DNA of 64,000 bases from Congeria kusceri (taxonomy: Eukaryota; Mollusca; Bivalvia; Myida; Dreissenidae). Within the stretch, counting starts at the first letter, position 1. Each line of letters starts with the position of its first letter. Below the pieces are notes generated by a model that saw only the letters and a list, made by a program, of their open reading frames with translations, was not told the origin of the DNA and made no database searches. The stretch is from NCBI GenBank assembly GCA_027627225.1, contig CM051033.1, positions 49,474,516 to 49,538,515 on the forward strand, written 5' to 3'. The position numbers and the translations under genes were made by a program. Below are positions 31,802-45,490 of the stretch, in pieces.

Positions 31802-34389
31802 CATAATATAAATAACAGAAAAACACATACACTAGAGTTGCTATATTATAAATACATGTTAAGGCATTGGAAAACACATATACATGTTGCTAAACAGCAA
31901 TGCCATGCTTCGTAACATTAGTTAAACATATGTCTAAAACAATTGTTTACAAACCACTTGTCCTGCATAAAAAGGAACAAGTTTGAAAAATAAAAAAATG
32001 AAAATGGCATCGCAAATTTAAAAAAAAGTATGAATCGTGGAAAAGCCTAAGTTGCACATCAAGTTTTATATAATGATAGAAATGCAATGTTTAATGTAAA
32101 ATACGTGGCCACAGTTTATCAGTTTAACGCATACTACATATACCCAAACATATTTATATAACACTGGTATATAAGTTTGCAAACGTGTGGTTTTGCAGAG
32201 ATTCCAATAATCGATATTTGATATTTTCTGGCTAAAACGCAACATAAATATGCTAGTTTTTCAACGAACCAATTCGACTCTAATTGTGTTTGTCATGCAG
32301 GATTTTGTGAGGCGTCTAGACGTTTCGAATGGTAGTATTTACTGTTACATATGTACTTCATTTTTTATCATAAATTATTCAAAGAAAAGAAATATGTAAT
32401 GTAATTAATATACATAACAGATAACATAGGTTTGCTTCCAATGATAAATAATGTACATTGTACCCACAGATTAAACCTACGATTCTAGCTAGTCAGAGTT
32501 AATGCTTACTCTTAATTTGTTAATCGTGTATGTCTCGAGCCTGACTCCACAAATTGATATTCTTCTTATGATGTCTAGGAATAAAATGTTCCATTCAAAG
32601 GGTACGTTTACTATTCAGACGCGTTTCTGATCCTCAAACCATTGTTCAGATTGAATATTAAGTGGGATCATCCGTCTTAACGTCTAGGATGTTGCAACTG
32701 GTGTCTACTGTACACCCATAACCAGGCAAATCAATCAACGAAATAGAGACTTATACAAACACAGTTGAAAGTGAAATTGCTTAATCTAATCAAGTATACT
32801 TCGTCCCAGACACCAGCAGACAGTAATAAATAACCACAGGAATGTCTCAGACGTTCATTAGTGGTGTATATTTGCTGTCGATTAGTGCCAATAACACATT
32901 CCCGATTGTGCAATGTTGTTTATGAAAAAAACGATTTTGATACATTAAACTGCAATGCAATTCTTTCTGTTGATCGTTTTACTTTACAAGTATGTGCAGT
33001 GGTATTCGGCGATTAGATTGATACAGGTTTATGAAATCTAACATTTGAAAATGCAAAGGCTTGTACAATATTATAGCAACTGGAGATTTAACTATGCATT
33101 TTTCCAAATGTGTATTCAATTCCGACATGAACAGATACATTGCAGATCAATATCTTTACAATACAACATAATGCATGTATAATAATAATAAATGTATTGT
33201 AAACGATCATTGTTGAGGATATAAAGTCTAGAGTATACAAATGTAGGAATTATACGAGTACATAGTTAAACAATCTGTACTAATTTAATGCAGCAAATCA
33301 ACATCCTAACAGCGGTTTCTCCTGTTGTGCTACATTGATATCAGTATCGCGTAGCAGGGGAGACCACTCAGTGGTGTTTGTCAAATTAAAAACAACCTTT
33401 AAAATATATTGTCACTTTTTAAAAGTTCGCTTATTATTTGTTCACAATTAATGTAATTTTGATTTAACATACACGTGTTACAAGAGGTTTGTATTATAGT
33501 GGCGTTATATACACAATACTAATTTAAACTCAATTTACTATCAAGTATACAGACAATGGAAATTATCTTTCAACCATAGAGGTTAAACTATTCGTGATAA
33601 AAGCTGGAAAGACATATCATGTAATTGTGTAAGTCTGTTATTGTACGAGTGTTTTAGTTGTTGGTTGAATTTTATGTTTTATTTAATTTAATGTAACAAG
33701 GATTAATCTATACCTGCGTTTGTCCATTGTAGTACACGCCTTTGTTTTTGTTTCGGTTTACATATCTATGTGGTGAACAACTGAACATTTTTCGGGAATC
33801 AGTTGTTAACAACAGACGTACTCTAAATGGATCATAAAGAGCAAGCTGCACAGCTATTTATTATGTAAATCACACTTTATTTAATAAACTATAACACTCA
33901 TCTGTATCGACAAGAATAACATTGTTTTCCCATTGATGCTGTCAATACACGCTGTCACGCAACATTGCAGACGATCAGATAGGCTAACATTGCATTTTAG
34001 TTGTGTTTATTTCAAAAGCATGATGTCCACATTATGTTTACTGAGCTAACGTTGTATTGTAAAAAAAATCAATATTAAGACCGATTTTCGAGTAAATAAC
34101 TTAACCTTAACAATTTTAAACACGTGAACGACAAAAACTCTCAAAGGAATGCTTTCCTTAGTGTAAGAAGCTATGGTGTCAGCTAAGCAATTAAGGTCGC
34201 GCTTAAACAATGAGGTTGGGTATTTATTAACTAATCTATGGTTTAAAGAAAGTCTTTGTTTTATTTGAAATGCGTTGTTATTCAGTATTTGAGACGATGG
34301 CAGTTACTAGAAGTAAACCAATCTATAATAGCAATTCTTTTCTTGCTAACACTGGTAACTATTCAGCACGTTATTGTGTGGTGCACTGA
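31802..34389. other. Non-coding with scattered repeat fragments
   Basis: 32150-32490 repeats 12.1-12.56 kb in direct orientation. 33312-33364 is a small hairpin (TCTCCTGTTGTGCTAC / GTAGCAGGGGAGA). 33860-34090 resembles 53.80-53.96 kb (CTGTCACGCAA...GATAGGCTAACATTGCAT). No exon seen. Confidence 0.5.
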
Positions 34390-35010
34390 GCTTGTGATAA
34401 AAAAGGTGCGAAAGTAAAAGTGGTCCTCTACAGAGATTGTTCAAATGATGCCCCAGAGGTCAAAAATGGTCATGCCCTGGGGTCGCATTGTCTATATAGA
34501 CTTAAAAAGCAAAATGACTTTTAAACATCCTATGAAACCGCGGTGTTTCCGTATGATATGTAACATTGAATAGTGGTCCTCTACAAAGATTGTTCAAAAT
34601 AATGATGCCCCTGGGGTAAAAACTGGTCATGACCCGGGGCGTCACATGATTTATATTGACTTAAACGCCAAGTGGGCCTTAAAAATCTTCTGCGTTCAAA
34701 CCGTAAGGCCCTGAGGTTTTATATTTTGCGTGAAACATTGTGTAGTGATCCTCCACAAAGATTTTTCAAATTATGCCCCTGGGGTTAAAAATGGCCACGC
34801 CCCGGGGTCACATGGTTGATATAGATTTAAATATCAAAATAACTTCAAAAATCTTCTCCTCTGCAAGAGCAAGGCCCAGTGGTTTCATATTCGGTATGTA
34901 ACTTTGTAATGTGCTCCACTACAAATACTATTCAAATTATGCCCCTGGGGTATAAAGTGGCCACGCACTGTGGGTCATATGGTTGATATAGACTATAAAA
35001 AGCGAGATTG
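34390..35010. repeat. ~160-bp satellite, 4 copies (reverse orientation)
   Basis: Units start near 34421, 34573, 34747 and 34912 with TGGTCCTCTACAAAGATTGT and contain ATGCCCCTGGGG and GGGGTCACATGG. Same family as 60385-61560 but in the opposite orientation. It lies directly upstream of the first remaining exon of locus B. Confidence 0.92.
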
Positions 35011-35180
35011 AAATAATATATTACATTGAAAAATATACGTCTTTTATTATCTCGTTCAAGCGGTTTTGGAACATGAAAAGGATGTTAGTATAACATAGTA
35101 ATGCCGATATCTTTTGTGACTTATTGTTGAATGCCTTTTCAGATACATATGTATCGAAAACTCCTGACTATTTTTTATAG

Positions 35181-35239
35181 ATTCATCGTTAATTTGCTAA
35201 TACACTCGTCTGGATCTAAATATTTCACGTTGAAATCAT
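35181..35239 (+). pseudogene. Locus B exon 3 copy
   Basis: Acceptor ttttttatag; reads FIVNLLIHSSGSKYFTLKS; donor TCAT|GTAATT. No internal damage. Confidence 0.7.
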
Positions 35240-35528
35240 GTAATTTGCTCTTGTTCATAATAATGTTTAATCAATATTAAATCCGCGCTTGGTCTTGGTT
35301 TGTTTCGCGACGAGAATACATACACTTATTCATCAGTCAAATTTATCTAGCACATTTTTATTCATCGTTTTATTTTATGTCAATGTTTTTTAACTAAACG
35401 AACTGGAATATACAAAATAACATGAAAAATCTAAAAGGACATAACGGTAATCAAGAAAATGACACCACCAGAAGTCGAGTGACTGTGATTTATTAATATA
35501 TAAACACCGTCTGTTTTCCATTCATCAG

Positions 35529-35616
35529 CCACGAACGTTACGCTGCCTCCAACCCCTGCGGACGCAGTGATATATAACACATATTTACTGTCCGACGCCT
35601 ATGTAACATCGTTCAG
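35529..35616 (+). pseudogene. Locus B exon 4 copy
   Basis: Acceptor ttttccattcatcag; reads TNVTLPPTPADAVIY then NTYLLSDAYVTSF; donor TTCAG|GTGGTT. Intact on its own. Confidence 0.78.
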
Positions 35617-35812
35617 GTGGTTGGAACTAATTGTGTATGCCACTAGTTGAAGTAATAGTCCTTGTAGTAGTAGTGTTTCCAAATTTAATTAACCGCCCTT
35701 AAAATTAATGAAATACTAAACGAATGTTAGTAGTAGTTGAGTTTAAAATACTTTGATTTAGTAATGTTGAATTAAACTGCAAATTATTTAACATATTAAA
35801 TAAAACATGAAG

Positions 35813-35937
35813 GGTTGCTCGGTCGTGGGTGAACTGTACTGAGGACCAAGCAAACTGTGCAGCGGAAGGGGTGACTCTTGCTCGCATCACATCTGTTGCA
35901 GAGTTGCAACTGTTTTAGCACATCCTTTATTCATCGG
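35813..35937 (+). pseudogene. Locus B exon 5 copy with nonsense codon
   Basis: Ungapped against locus A exon 5. Reads ARSWVNCTEDQANC then AAEGVTLARITSVAELQLF, then TAG. The acceptor AAG has a poor pyrimidine tract; the donor GTACTT is retained. Confidence 0.8.
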
Positions 35938-36792
35938 GTACTTTGTACTATTAAAATTTTACTGTATCGCTCTGTAAAATTGAAACATGTCTTACATTTA
36001 ATAGACTAAACAAAATACCAATAACATATTATTTCTCAAAATTCGTCGAAAGATATTTCTATGATTCGATGATGTTTACATTATTTACTGGTAAATAATA
36101 GTTGACAAGGAAATTTGGCAGGGTAACTAGATGTCAACCTAACAGTATTTAATTATGCTGATGAAAGCTAGTGATTTTAAAATTGACATTGTTAAGACAT
36201 GTACTTTTAAAATATAGACAGTTGAAACAAAACGTTAGGGTGAAGGGTATCGTGGTAACAAGCAGTAAACTGAACAGATACAACTGGTAAAATTATGTGG
36301 CCTTGCAAAGGTAATTCATTGTTTAATATTTATCTTTATTACCTAATTATCTATATAAATAATTTCTTTTTATTGTATCCTTTTCAGTGAAATATCGAAT
36401 TTTATTGATAAATCTTATATTTTCACTGCTACAACAGTGAACATGTAAGATTTTATATTTTCACTGCAGTGACAATATAACATAAAACGCAATATTTTTC
36501 TATCAGTAACATCGATATACCAGTATAGGTTTGCCTCCCTTGTCAAATTTATATACATATACATGTTTTACATACATTAGTTTACAGAAAACACACGATA
36601 CAATTGAACAAATATTTAATTTAGCGACAAATTTGCACAAATTATGGCAATTTTTTCCCACCATACTTATGATAAACAATTTTGGAACCATTTATGACGT
36701 TATTTTTATGACGTCAGAATACACAAACGTATGACATTAAAGCTAATCACGCACAATCTTATTTATTTATTGTACACAAGCATAAAATAAAA

Positions 36793-36953
36793 AAGGAAAT
36801 GTGTTGCTTTCAGTGAATGATCAAATATTTATTTCACACGTGGTCATAAAAAAATATATTTTCACTCGTGGTTACGCCACTTGTGAAAATATTTTTTCTA
36901 TGACCACTCGTGAAATAAAATTCGATCATTCACCGAAATCAACAAATATCCTG
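36793..36953. mobile_element. Palindromic MITE-like element (GTGAATGATC arms)
   Basis: Arms CAGTGAATGATCAAATATTT / TTCGATCATTCACCG and inner CACGTGGTCATA / TATGACCACTCGTG pair over ~60 bp. A related copy is at 41736-41877. Confidence 0.75.
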
Positions 36954-37340
36954 TATATATGTTCGACTGTTTCAAATACATTGTACATGTTTTAATCGAG
37001 ATGTGAAACATCTAGGACTGTTTACCAGTCCGATGAACTGTTTCATACGCAGAAATGGTGCGCACAAATGTCAGTCTAAATTTGTCACATGACAGTCCAG
37101 AGAAAGAGTTAAAATCTAGTATTTATGTCATGTAAATTATAGTAAATGTGAGAATTATTATTTTTATATGACATTCGTTTAATAAAACACCTTGTTAAAA
37201 CGCAACAAAATCAATGGCTGATCAGTAGGTTATATTTTCGGAATAAAATCAAACAGTTCGCGATGATTTTTGAATGTAAGCACTATGTTATGACATAAGT
37301 TAGGTAAACGAACAGTTATACCAAAGGGATTCTGGAAATA

Positions 37341-37427
37341 GTTAAACCGGTTGTCCCTCATTGTAAGGGATGATATTTGTAAATGTTGTTCCAAAATCAT
37401 CCCTGACACCTCGGGGCAACAGTTTTG
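37341..37427. mobile_element. Short hairpin element
   Basis: AAACCGGTTGTCCCTC...AAGGGATGAT pairs with ATCATCCCT...GGGGCAACAGTTT. Confidence 0.5.
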
Positions 37428-37508
37428 TCTGTTCCCTAAACATCTATGAAATAACTGTATAATGTGTGCTTATTGCGATATACGTACATGTATTGTTCAT
37501 TTATGCAG

Positions 37509-37622
37509 GCGAAGTTCCTTCCTTAAAGATCATTGGATAAGCGGCCTTGCTCAAGAGGGAATCAATGGTATTCAATGGGTGACCGAGCTGGGCATGTTAT
37601 ACCACCAACTAGGGACTTCTGG
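37509..37622 (+). pseudogene. Locus B exon 6 copy with two frameshifts
   Basis: KDHWISGLAQEGINGIQW and VTELG are readable, but in a frame that disagrees with the phase-1 entry. A second 1-nt loss separates VTELG from the frame that would read IPPTRDFWIYGSP. Confidence 0.78.
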
Positions 37623-40600
37623 ATATATGGCTCCCCATTCTATAATTACAGCCTCCTACGTGTGCCGCTATGTATTACACATCTTATTTCTTCAAAATCG
37701 TTCCTTCTTTATTCACTCTTTACTCGATTTGTGAAAAGATATAATTATGTTTTAATTTGTTACAAGTTCTTAATATACATATAAGCATAACATCATTTCG
37801 AATGTATTTTAATAGTAAGTCAACATGTATATTTATTAACAAGTCATCTGTTTTATACGTATAAAACACTAACAATATACGCCAACGACAATAACACCAA
37901 ACAGTTTTATTGGTAAGTCAGCACAATTAATAAATATAAAAAACATAAACATCAAACACAAATGTTTGCCTTATCAAAAATGTGCCAATGTGTTGTTGCA
38001 TATGCTGTATACATATATGTATTCATATCGTGGCCATCATTAAACTTGACATATTTAATCTGGATACAAATTTAAGTGTAATAGTAAACCTAGCGCATGA
38101 AACTTCAACTATGACAGAACAAGTATACGTTTTCGCAGATTGCTTATTTGGTATCAAATATAAAGCATTGTGTTTATACATTTTCTCTATAAAGTGTATA
38201 TTTATGAAATATGTGTACGTTTTGCCGTTTAAAATCGATTTTGCACATTACTAATACTAATGTTGTTAGATTAGATTGAAATACATAAACGTGTGATGTA
38301 TGTTAGCGTACAGCAGTACCATATAACTTTGACATGTAACATTTTACGAAATACAGCTACTCTTAGCAGTGGCCATGACTGACGTTGCAGTTATTGTATT
38401 TTGTGATTATTTATATCATTATGCATGTTTCATTCACATGTTATGCAATGAATTTATTTGCGTGCATTGTAGTACAATCCTATCTGACTATTTAGTTTCT
38501 TTATTGTTTATGTGTGTTATTTTACAATCGATATGTTGTCATTGTATAATGTCCAGCATGGAACAAACAACGTGTCAAATCATCGCAACGTTCTCAGTAT
38601 TCTCGTTAATTTTCCATTCACATCCAGGTGTAATATAACCAATGTTGCATCTTCACATTGTTGTTTTCTCTAAACATTGTCAACGTGTTGTTTATTATAA
38701 ATTTGTTTGTTTTATGTGCATTATATAATGTCTTATGTTTTATCTCATAATATTTGTATATACACTTAATATCGAAGCAATCTGGCATAAATGTAGTAGC
38801 GTTATTTTTTTACCACTTAAAGTGCCGCATACCTGTAAATACCAAAATAATTTTTATGTGCTACCAAATATATTAGCATGTGTATTTGCAGTGTGCGATT
38901 TGTCTTTAGAAAATGCAACGATCTATAAAGAAGTTGGCAACCTTAACAAAACCCTATTAGTGCTTATTCTCGCTTTCCTTCAGATTCAAATATGCATCTA
39001 TCCAATTGTTGAAATTCCTCACGAACATGAAGACTAAACTCAAAACAACACTTAAATTCATGACGCCATTTGTGTTTACTTCAATTTGTACGCCGCCAAA
39101 GACATTGAAAAATATCCTCCGTATAGTCGTCTTATGCTTATCAATCCCATATATATGGCATAATGTTAATTCGATCATGAACACCAAACAAGTAAAATAC
39201 TTTTATATAATATCGAAATGAAATCTAACGTGTGTTTAACAATTTCTTAATACACTGTATTTAAACGCGTTAAGATGTATTACTTAAAAGCATCGATAAT
39301 ATAAAGGGATTTTGTGTTTTATATAAGACATGGAACTAAAGTTTGTTCTAAATCAGTGTAAGGTGGCTTTACATTTTCATTATGACAACTATTCTTGTGC
39401 ATAAATGCCACTGGCTGAGACAGACAAACGAATATACTTCTTCTGCTTAACTTATCCACGTTTTTGTTCTGACTGGCAAATATAATTTATAATTAGACCC
39501 TACGTGGTATGGGGTATTTCCCTATTAAATGTGACAGGAAAATGCCGTTTAAGTTCGTTATGAGTGGCAAATAGAAAACAACCTAACCAAACACAGCAAT
39601 CGTGTAAATAAAATAAGATCGCACTGTCTGTCTGGGGTAATTTGCAACGGCCACACAAATATTTGGTTAGCATATTACTCATATTTAATGACAATGCATT
39701 ATTTCTGGCTTTAAGCTAATCGATCTAGCACAGAGCCGATACAGAGATAACAAGTTATGAATGACCTTTGAAGCTGTTTCCGATTTTTTTTTTTCTTCAA
39801 TATTGTCTCGAAAGAAATTGTCAAAGACATTCATATAGCAAATGACTCCCCATGCGATTGTGTACATTTAAGATGGATACTGATGACCGATATCATGTTT
39901 AATAAAATATAAACCACATGCAATTAATTCATGTATGACCTAATATTATAATGATAATATATCAATTGTGGTCGTTAAAGTCCGAAGAGGCCCGAAAAAA
40001 TGGCGAAAGCCCGAGTGCGTAGCATATATCATCTGTTGAAAGGCATATCAAACAACAAAATCATCTGCTGAAAGTAATACTAAAACTTATTGCATGCTTT
40101 TACACATTTGTGCCCAAATATTACACAATTAAAACAATTACGTAGTAACACAACAATTGAAGAAGCCGTGATGTGTATGGTACGTAGCGGGTGGGGTATA
40201 TAATATTAGTTTTATTTAGCCCTCCAATTAAACGTTTAACATAATATAACACATAATTGTTATTAAATTACAAGTTTTGGAAGCCAAAAAAGCATACTTA
40301 ATAGTAACGATGTGCACTAAAGCCTGGCCAATTATTGCTTTTCCTATGCAATTAGTCATTGAAACCACATCGAATTATGTAATCGTTATTTTACGTGAAA
40401 CATAAACATATATCGTATTTAATTTAGCAAAATACAAGCACCTGTGGATATAGCAACCCCACAATAGTACCTGACTGTGTTAACTTAAAGAAATGCCTTA
40501 TAACAAAAACAAAACAACTATGCAAATGATACTAGGTAATCTATATACACTTCCAATTGTATTGGTTCGGTTATCACGCATTCCATATTAAATTACAAAT

Positions 40601-41735
40601 AAATTTATGAATTATGCAAACTAAAGCGTTTGGTTTCACTCATACAAATTTCCAATCAAATTGTTATATAAGATGTGTATCAAGATATCGTTTAAAACCT
40701 AACAATTCTAAGGAAATTCGTTTGATACATTTACAATTGTTATTGAATTGACGTGTGCGCTATTATAATTGATAATAATTTATGGTTAAGTTCAAAGTTT
40801 AATGTACATGAAATTCAAGATATCGCAAATAGCCGTGACATAGTTCATGCTTTGTTTTACTTACAGTTCAAGGCACTCACAAGAAACAAGTTAAGGCATC
40901 CTGTTAAGAATAGTTAATATTTATATATCACGAACACATATTATTATACTATTTACGCTAGCAACTGGTAAAAAAATAATAAACGTTAAGTATTAAAAAC
41001 AAACGTTACTCGAAAATTTGAAGTCCATGGTATTGCTTACAATTTCGACACGATGAATGCAACGGAAGATCAATTGTGTTCTAAACTCAAAATATCGTGC
41101 AGTAGGCGGGCAGCTAACGAATATTGTATTGGCCTATAATAGTTTACCTCGTGCATGTATACGTCTAATGATAATACTTTCAACGGTTAATACTGTTTAT
41201 ACAGTTAACATATATGTATATATATACTTTGTTTAGACAATTCATCATCTTGAACATCAATATTTATTCTCTGTAAATGAACATTATTTTGGCTCCTTTT
41301 ATAGTCGATCTTTCGTCTATATGCCCCTTTAAGGTTATATCAAAACGAATTCATGCTGGTGTTGAAACATTGTGTTAAAACATTTTATTTACACCATATG
41401 GGACATGTTGTACATAGTTGCCATATCCAAATATACATTAGGATTCTTTTTCCCTGCACTAATTTAGTACTGCTATAGTGAATATAATAATGTCTATATA
41501 CGTTGTACTACTTTTGTGTTCGTTAACATACACTGATTAAAACAATGCTTATTAAAACAAAGTGCATGTATGTAAATAATATTAATTTTGAGTGATTTTG
41601 TGTTTTATGTCGTAGCAGTGTTCGACCAGTGGCACAAAGTATGTTCGGAAACATTATAGAGTTACTTAAAAATTTCATTATAACGATTGCTTTTGTGCAT
41701 ACAGACCCATGTTGAGAAATACATAGATGATATTT
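37623..41735. other. Non-coding part of the right arm
   Basis: Contains the reverse-complement matches to 17.6, 16.7-16.1 and 13.9-13.7 kb. 39455-39680 is similar to 42327-42535 (GACTGGCAA..TATAATTAGA.CCT.CG.GGTA.GGGGTAT), a direct repeat of unknown nature. Open frames of 60-100 codons here are not conserved in the paired arm. Confidence 0.5.
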
Positions 41736-41877
41736 GTTTAATGCAGTGCAAGATCGTATTTTGTTTCATGAGTGGTCATAGAAACAATATTTTCACGAGT
41801 GGTGCAGCCACGAGTGAAAATATATAGTTGCTATGACCACTCATAAAATAAAATACGATCTTACACTGTAAGAAACA
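41736..41877. mobile_element. Palindromic MITE-like element, second copy
   Basis: Arms GCAAGATCGTATTTTGTTTC / AAAATACGATCTTACAC with inner ATGAGTGGTCATAG / CTATGACCACTCAT and a CACGAGTGGTGCAGCCACG centre. Same plan as 36793-36953. Confidence 0.75.
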
Positions 41878-43150
41878 CATTTTCGTTTTATTTCATGCTT
41901 TTGAACGATAAATAACAAAATGCGTGAGATATGCTAAAGCGTCGCAGGTTTTGTGTATTATGACGCCATAAATATGACGTCATTATGATTACAAAATTGT
42001 CGATCACTGTTGTGGTGGGAAAAAAAGTGCTACTCTTACTGCGTCGTTGTCGCTTAATTATATGTGTATTACATTTTATTATGTGTTTTCTGTTGTCTAA
42101 AAAGGCCGATATTTACACTGATGATTTTGGTATTTACATACTTTCAACAATTTAACATAAAAACAAAGGTAAAAGTAGTTCCATATAACCACGAGTGAAA
42201 TGATCAAACGTTATCATTTTATTCGACCTATAGTTAAATGATTCGGGTTTTTTCATTCACTGGTATTCTCCACTCATTCACCGCATAGCATAAAATAAAA
42301 ACAAAGTCATTCGGCCTCATTCCTTGCACGTTTTTTGTCCAGACTGGCAACTATTATTAATAATTAGAACCTGCGAGGTAAGGGGTATTTTCTTTTAAAT
42401 GTGACCGGACAATGTCGTTAAGTTTTAATGTGAATATCGATCGGAAATAACCTTAACTAAACAGATCAATTGTAAGTATTAATTATGACAACATTGTCTG
42501 GCTGAAGTAATGCTTTATGCCTACACCATTATTTGCGTTTTATGCGTCAGTGAGTGTTCTAGATAAAAATGTAGAATGGTACTGGTACTCAATAAATTTA
42601 ACATTGAACGGGTATTTACCATACAGAGGCAGAACTAAAAATAGTATTGTTTATAATAATATTTCAAAGATTGATAATAATTGAATGAACAATTGCTTAT
42701 CAGTTTAGTGGGCTATATTTCCAACAAAATATCGTTAAAAACTCATTTTTAAATTTAATATGTGCTGTATAAAAGTCATTCACAATTTATGTCAAGATTT
42801 AATTAGTAATTTCAAATTATTTACTCCGATTATCCTTTTATCTAGGTCATTGTGATGATGCATTAATTCTGATTTGAGCCTATTGAACTGGCACGGAATT
42901 CGTTATACAGGAATCAAGTAATGAAATACACGGTTTAAATTCCCAGTGCTTTGCCTTAAACCTACCAATGCGTCGTTGAACGTTCGAAGGCGGTGAACCC
43001 AGTTTTATTTCCAACCATTGGTAAAGTGTTCTGCTTCGTATGGTCAAGTGGACACTTGCCTGAACTCAAGGATCTGCTTGTTTTTACGTAGGCAGTTAGA
43101 GGTGCATATCTATAAGAAGATGTATAGCTTCTATATGCATATTATATCAA
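41878..43150. other. Non-coding with repeat fragments
   Basis: 42190-42300 holds a decayed piece of the CACGAGTGAAAT palindrome family; 42327-42535 is the partner of 39455-39680. No exon seen. Confidence 0.4.
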
Positions 43151-43417
43151 CCAGGGCCCGTGGTCACAAAGCTCCTTAGGGAAAACTTAAGTAAATTCCT
43201 TAAATTCAAAAAAATCCTTAAGTCGCTGGCTATTTTATGTATCGGGCATTTAACATTAAAATGTTGTAAACCTGTAAATATTGCTTATTTGTTTAGTATT
43301 GCAACCTTCTTTGTACAGAAATCACTGGATTTCACATAGAACATTTTATCTGAAATGTTCACTTAAGTACCACTTAAGTTAAGATTTCCCTTAGGAGCTT
43401 TGTGAATACCAGGCCAG
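43151..43417. mobile_element. 267-bp terminal-inverted-repeat element
   Basis: CCAGGGCCCGTGGTCACAAA / rc CCTGGTATTCACAAAGC; arms continue through GCTCCTTAGGGAAAACTTAAG for ~40 bp. No coding capacity. Confidence 0.75.
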
Positions 43418-43790
43418 GCTGTAAGAAAAATATTGTTTGTAGAACCTCTGTTGCATGTAATGTTAGGTTAGAACAGTTTTTGTTTTTATTGTATTATTAT
43501 TATTACAGTATTATTCAGACAAAAGAAAGATCTATGCAAGTATAATGTACCATGACATATTTATTTCAACCAACATTAAAGGAACTGTGTGTTCGATATA
43601 TGCAGTAGACAAGAAATGTTTGACTGTCCGAATAACATGGTACTTATCATTATTTGTAATCAAACAAATCCATCTGCAAAATAAATACTTCACTATGACG
43701 ATGTTTTAAAAATTTGAGCCCAAATATTTGACGCAATAAATAAATGTTGTTTATTTAGTTTGTTAAAAGTAGTTTAGGTTACTATTAACT

Positions 43791-43928
43791 TAATATGAGC
43801 TTCATGTCGGTGCTGTACACTGTAATTCATGCACGATATTTATCCATTGATTTGTTTTATAATATGAGCGTCATGTCGGTGCTGTACGCTGTAATTCATG
43901 CAAGATATTTATCCTTTCTTGGTGAACC
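43791..43928 (+). repeat. 69-bp tandem duplication
   Basis: Two units starting at 43791 and 43860, each TAATATGAGCNTCATGTCGG then TGCTGTACNCTGTAATTCAT. The length is a multiple of three and the frame stays open, giving a repeated MSVLY.VIHARYLS, but no gene context supports coding. Confidence 0.85.
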
Positions 43929-44367
43929 CCATACAATGCTTAAGGACCCTAAGATAAAGAAATCAAGTAAGCCCAAATGCCAACAGCGATGTTCCCAGGC
44001 ACACTAACACTGCAAATACGCGGTAGGCGTTTGTGAAAGATATTCATGTAGATGAGCTCAATAACGGCATGTTCTTTGTCTTTAGAATATTCGAAGAATT
44101 TGATGTGCCCAAGATGGATACAAAGCCACCGAGTACAGACCAAATTTTCTCGAAACTTTCTCGGTTGAGTCATACATATTTGAATGGTTTGTTTCAAAGA
44201 AACAAACCATTATATTATTGAACATTCTGATTTCATATTTGAATAAATTACACAATTATTTGCTCTTTAGTTACGTTGACTTTTTCATAACTGACATGTA
44301 ACGTGTTTGGGTCAGTTACTACATTGTTAGTCTAATACAATATACGTTAAATAATAACAATAAATAG
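43929..44367. other. No gene supported
   Basis: Open frames of 60-80 codons occur on both strands around 43949-44221 without domain features. A perfect small palindrome (GGTTTGTTTC / GAAACAAACC) lies at 44186-44208. Confidence 0.3.
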
Positions 44368-44477
44368 AGGATATGTGTTTATTTTCGGTGTGATAACGCG
44401 TGATATCGTCACCGAATAAGGAGACAATTAATATTTTCACGAGCGCTTTATCACACCGAAAACAAACACATTTTCTT
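44368..44477. mobile_element. Hairpin element (GTGTTTATTTTCGGTGTGAT arms)
   Basis: TGTGTTTATTTTCGGTGTGA at the left pairs with TCACACCGAAAACAAACACA at the right, across an ~80-bp loop containing GATAACGCGTGATATCG. Confidence 0.7.
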
Positions 44478-44959
44478 TTTATTTAAATGCTACTTGAATA
44501 TTCTTTACGCTTGATTTTTATTAAGGGGATTTTCAACACGATATTTACAATATTACTTCCGCACTATTTTCTCCATAATGCGTTATAATCGCGATTAGTA
44601 ATAAACATTCCAGCGCCGTCTTGGATTACGATCAAATGTGCCATGGAATAGATCTAGTTAAGCAACTTAAATCGCAAACAATTTTCTTAACATTTGGTGT
44701 TATTAATCTTCATTTCTTTACTGTTTTATGTGTGATAAATGGTGACCACACCTACAATTAATTATTGTGCAAATCAAATAAAATTAAAAAAAGTAGTCCA
44801 TCACTGTGAGTGATATAGGGATATATCTCACTGATATTTTTTTTATATTTCACTACTTAGCATTATATAAAAAGTCATTATCTAACACAATAAAGAGTGT
44901 TTCTTGTAGTCTTGATGCATCTAATTAATTGGATGCAACCAACAAAATTATGTGCTGAT
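44478..44959. other. AT-rich, nothing recognised
   Basis: No exon or repeat that I can support. Confidence 0.3.
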
Positions 44960-44997
44960 GTTATATAAATTATTATTATTATTATTATTACTATTTA

Positions 44998-45035
<38 letters not shown>

Positions 45036-45081
45036 GTATCACATGTATTTATAGTAGTAGTAGTAGTAGTAGTAGTAGTAA

Positions 45082-45112
<31 letters not shown>

Positions 45113-45136
45113 TGTTGTTGTTGTTGTTGTTGTAGT

Positions 45137-45170
<34 letters not shown>

Positions 45171-45230
45171 TTAGTACTAGTACTATTACTACTAATACTA
45201 ATACTAATACTACTATTATTAACTGTACTG
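44960..45230. repeat. Compound trinucleotide microsatellite (ATT/TAG/TTG/AGC)
   Basis: Consecutive blocks of ATT, TAG, TTG, AGC and TAC/ACT. Poly-Leu, poly-Val and poly-Thr frames over it are repeat artefacts. Confidence 0.96.
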
Positions 45231-45490
45231 TCTTCACGTTCATTGTTGTGTGAATGATGACTAAAGAGATCTTTCGCTATCACAATACATGTTCTTCTAA
45301 CCTGTTACTTATTACCGATACATTCCCAAAACAAATCAGCCCGGGTTAATGTATTCATCATATTTATTATCATAGTTGTCCCCGATCTCTTTTGTGTAAC
45401 ATTGATTAGCTGTTAATCACGTGACATCCAAGTGCAGTGATTGATAAACTTGCGGATTAATTTGCATTTGATTGACATTTGTGGAAACGT

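Larger units (their letters stand above)
35938..37508 (+). other. Locus B intron between exons 5 and 6
   Basis: 1.57 kb against 404 bp in locus A. The extra length includes two palindromic elements (36793-36953 and 37341-37427) in AT-rich sequence. Confidence 0.6.
35181..37622 (+). pseudogene. Locus B: exons 3-6 of a PAN/lectin-like paralogue, decayed
   Basis: Four exons line up with exons 3-6 of locus A in length and phase: 35181-35239 (59), 35529-35616 (88), 35813-35937 (125) and 37509-37622. No exon 1 or 2 precedes them; a satellite lies there instead. Damage: TAG at 35916-35918, where locus A has CAG; a 1-nt loss near 37524; and another 1-nt loss near 37593. With the proper entry phase exon 6 meets a stop after ten codons. 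Some residues look more canonical than in locus A (SWVNC; FWIYGSP). Non-functional as a lectin; transcription cannot be judged. Confidence 0.8.

Noticed and set aside
38369..38638. Cys-rich 89-codon plus-strand frame
   Set aside because: The matching sequence in the left arm (16.4-16.7 kb, inverted) is well conserved in DNA but not open in this frame.
43949..44221. Overlapping 62- and 82-codon frames on both strands
   Set aside because: No splice model, domain or paralogue could be found to support either.
44948..45283. Poly-Leu, poly-Val and poly-Thr frames
   Set aside because: Compound trinucleotide repeat; open in several frames at once.
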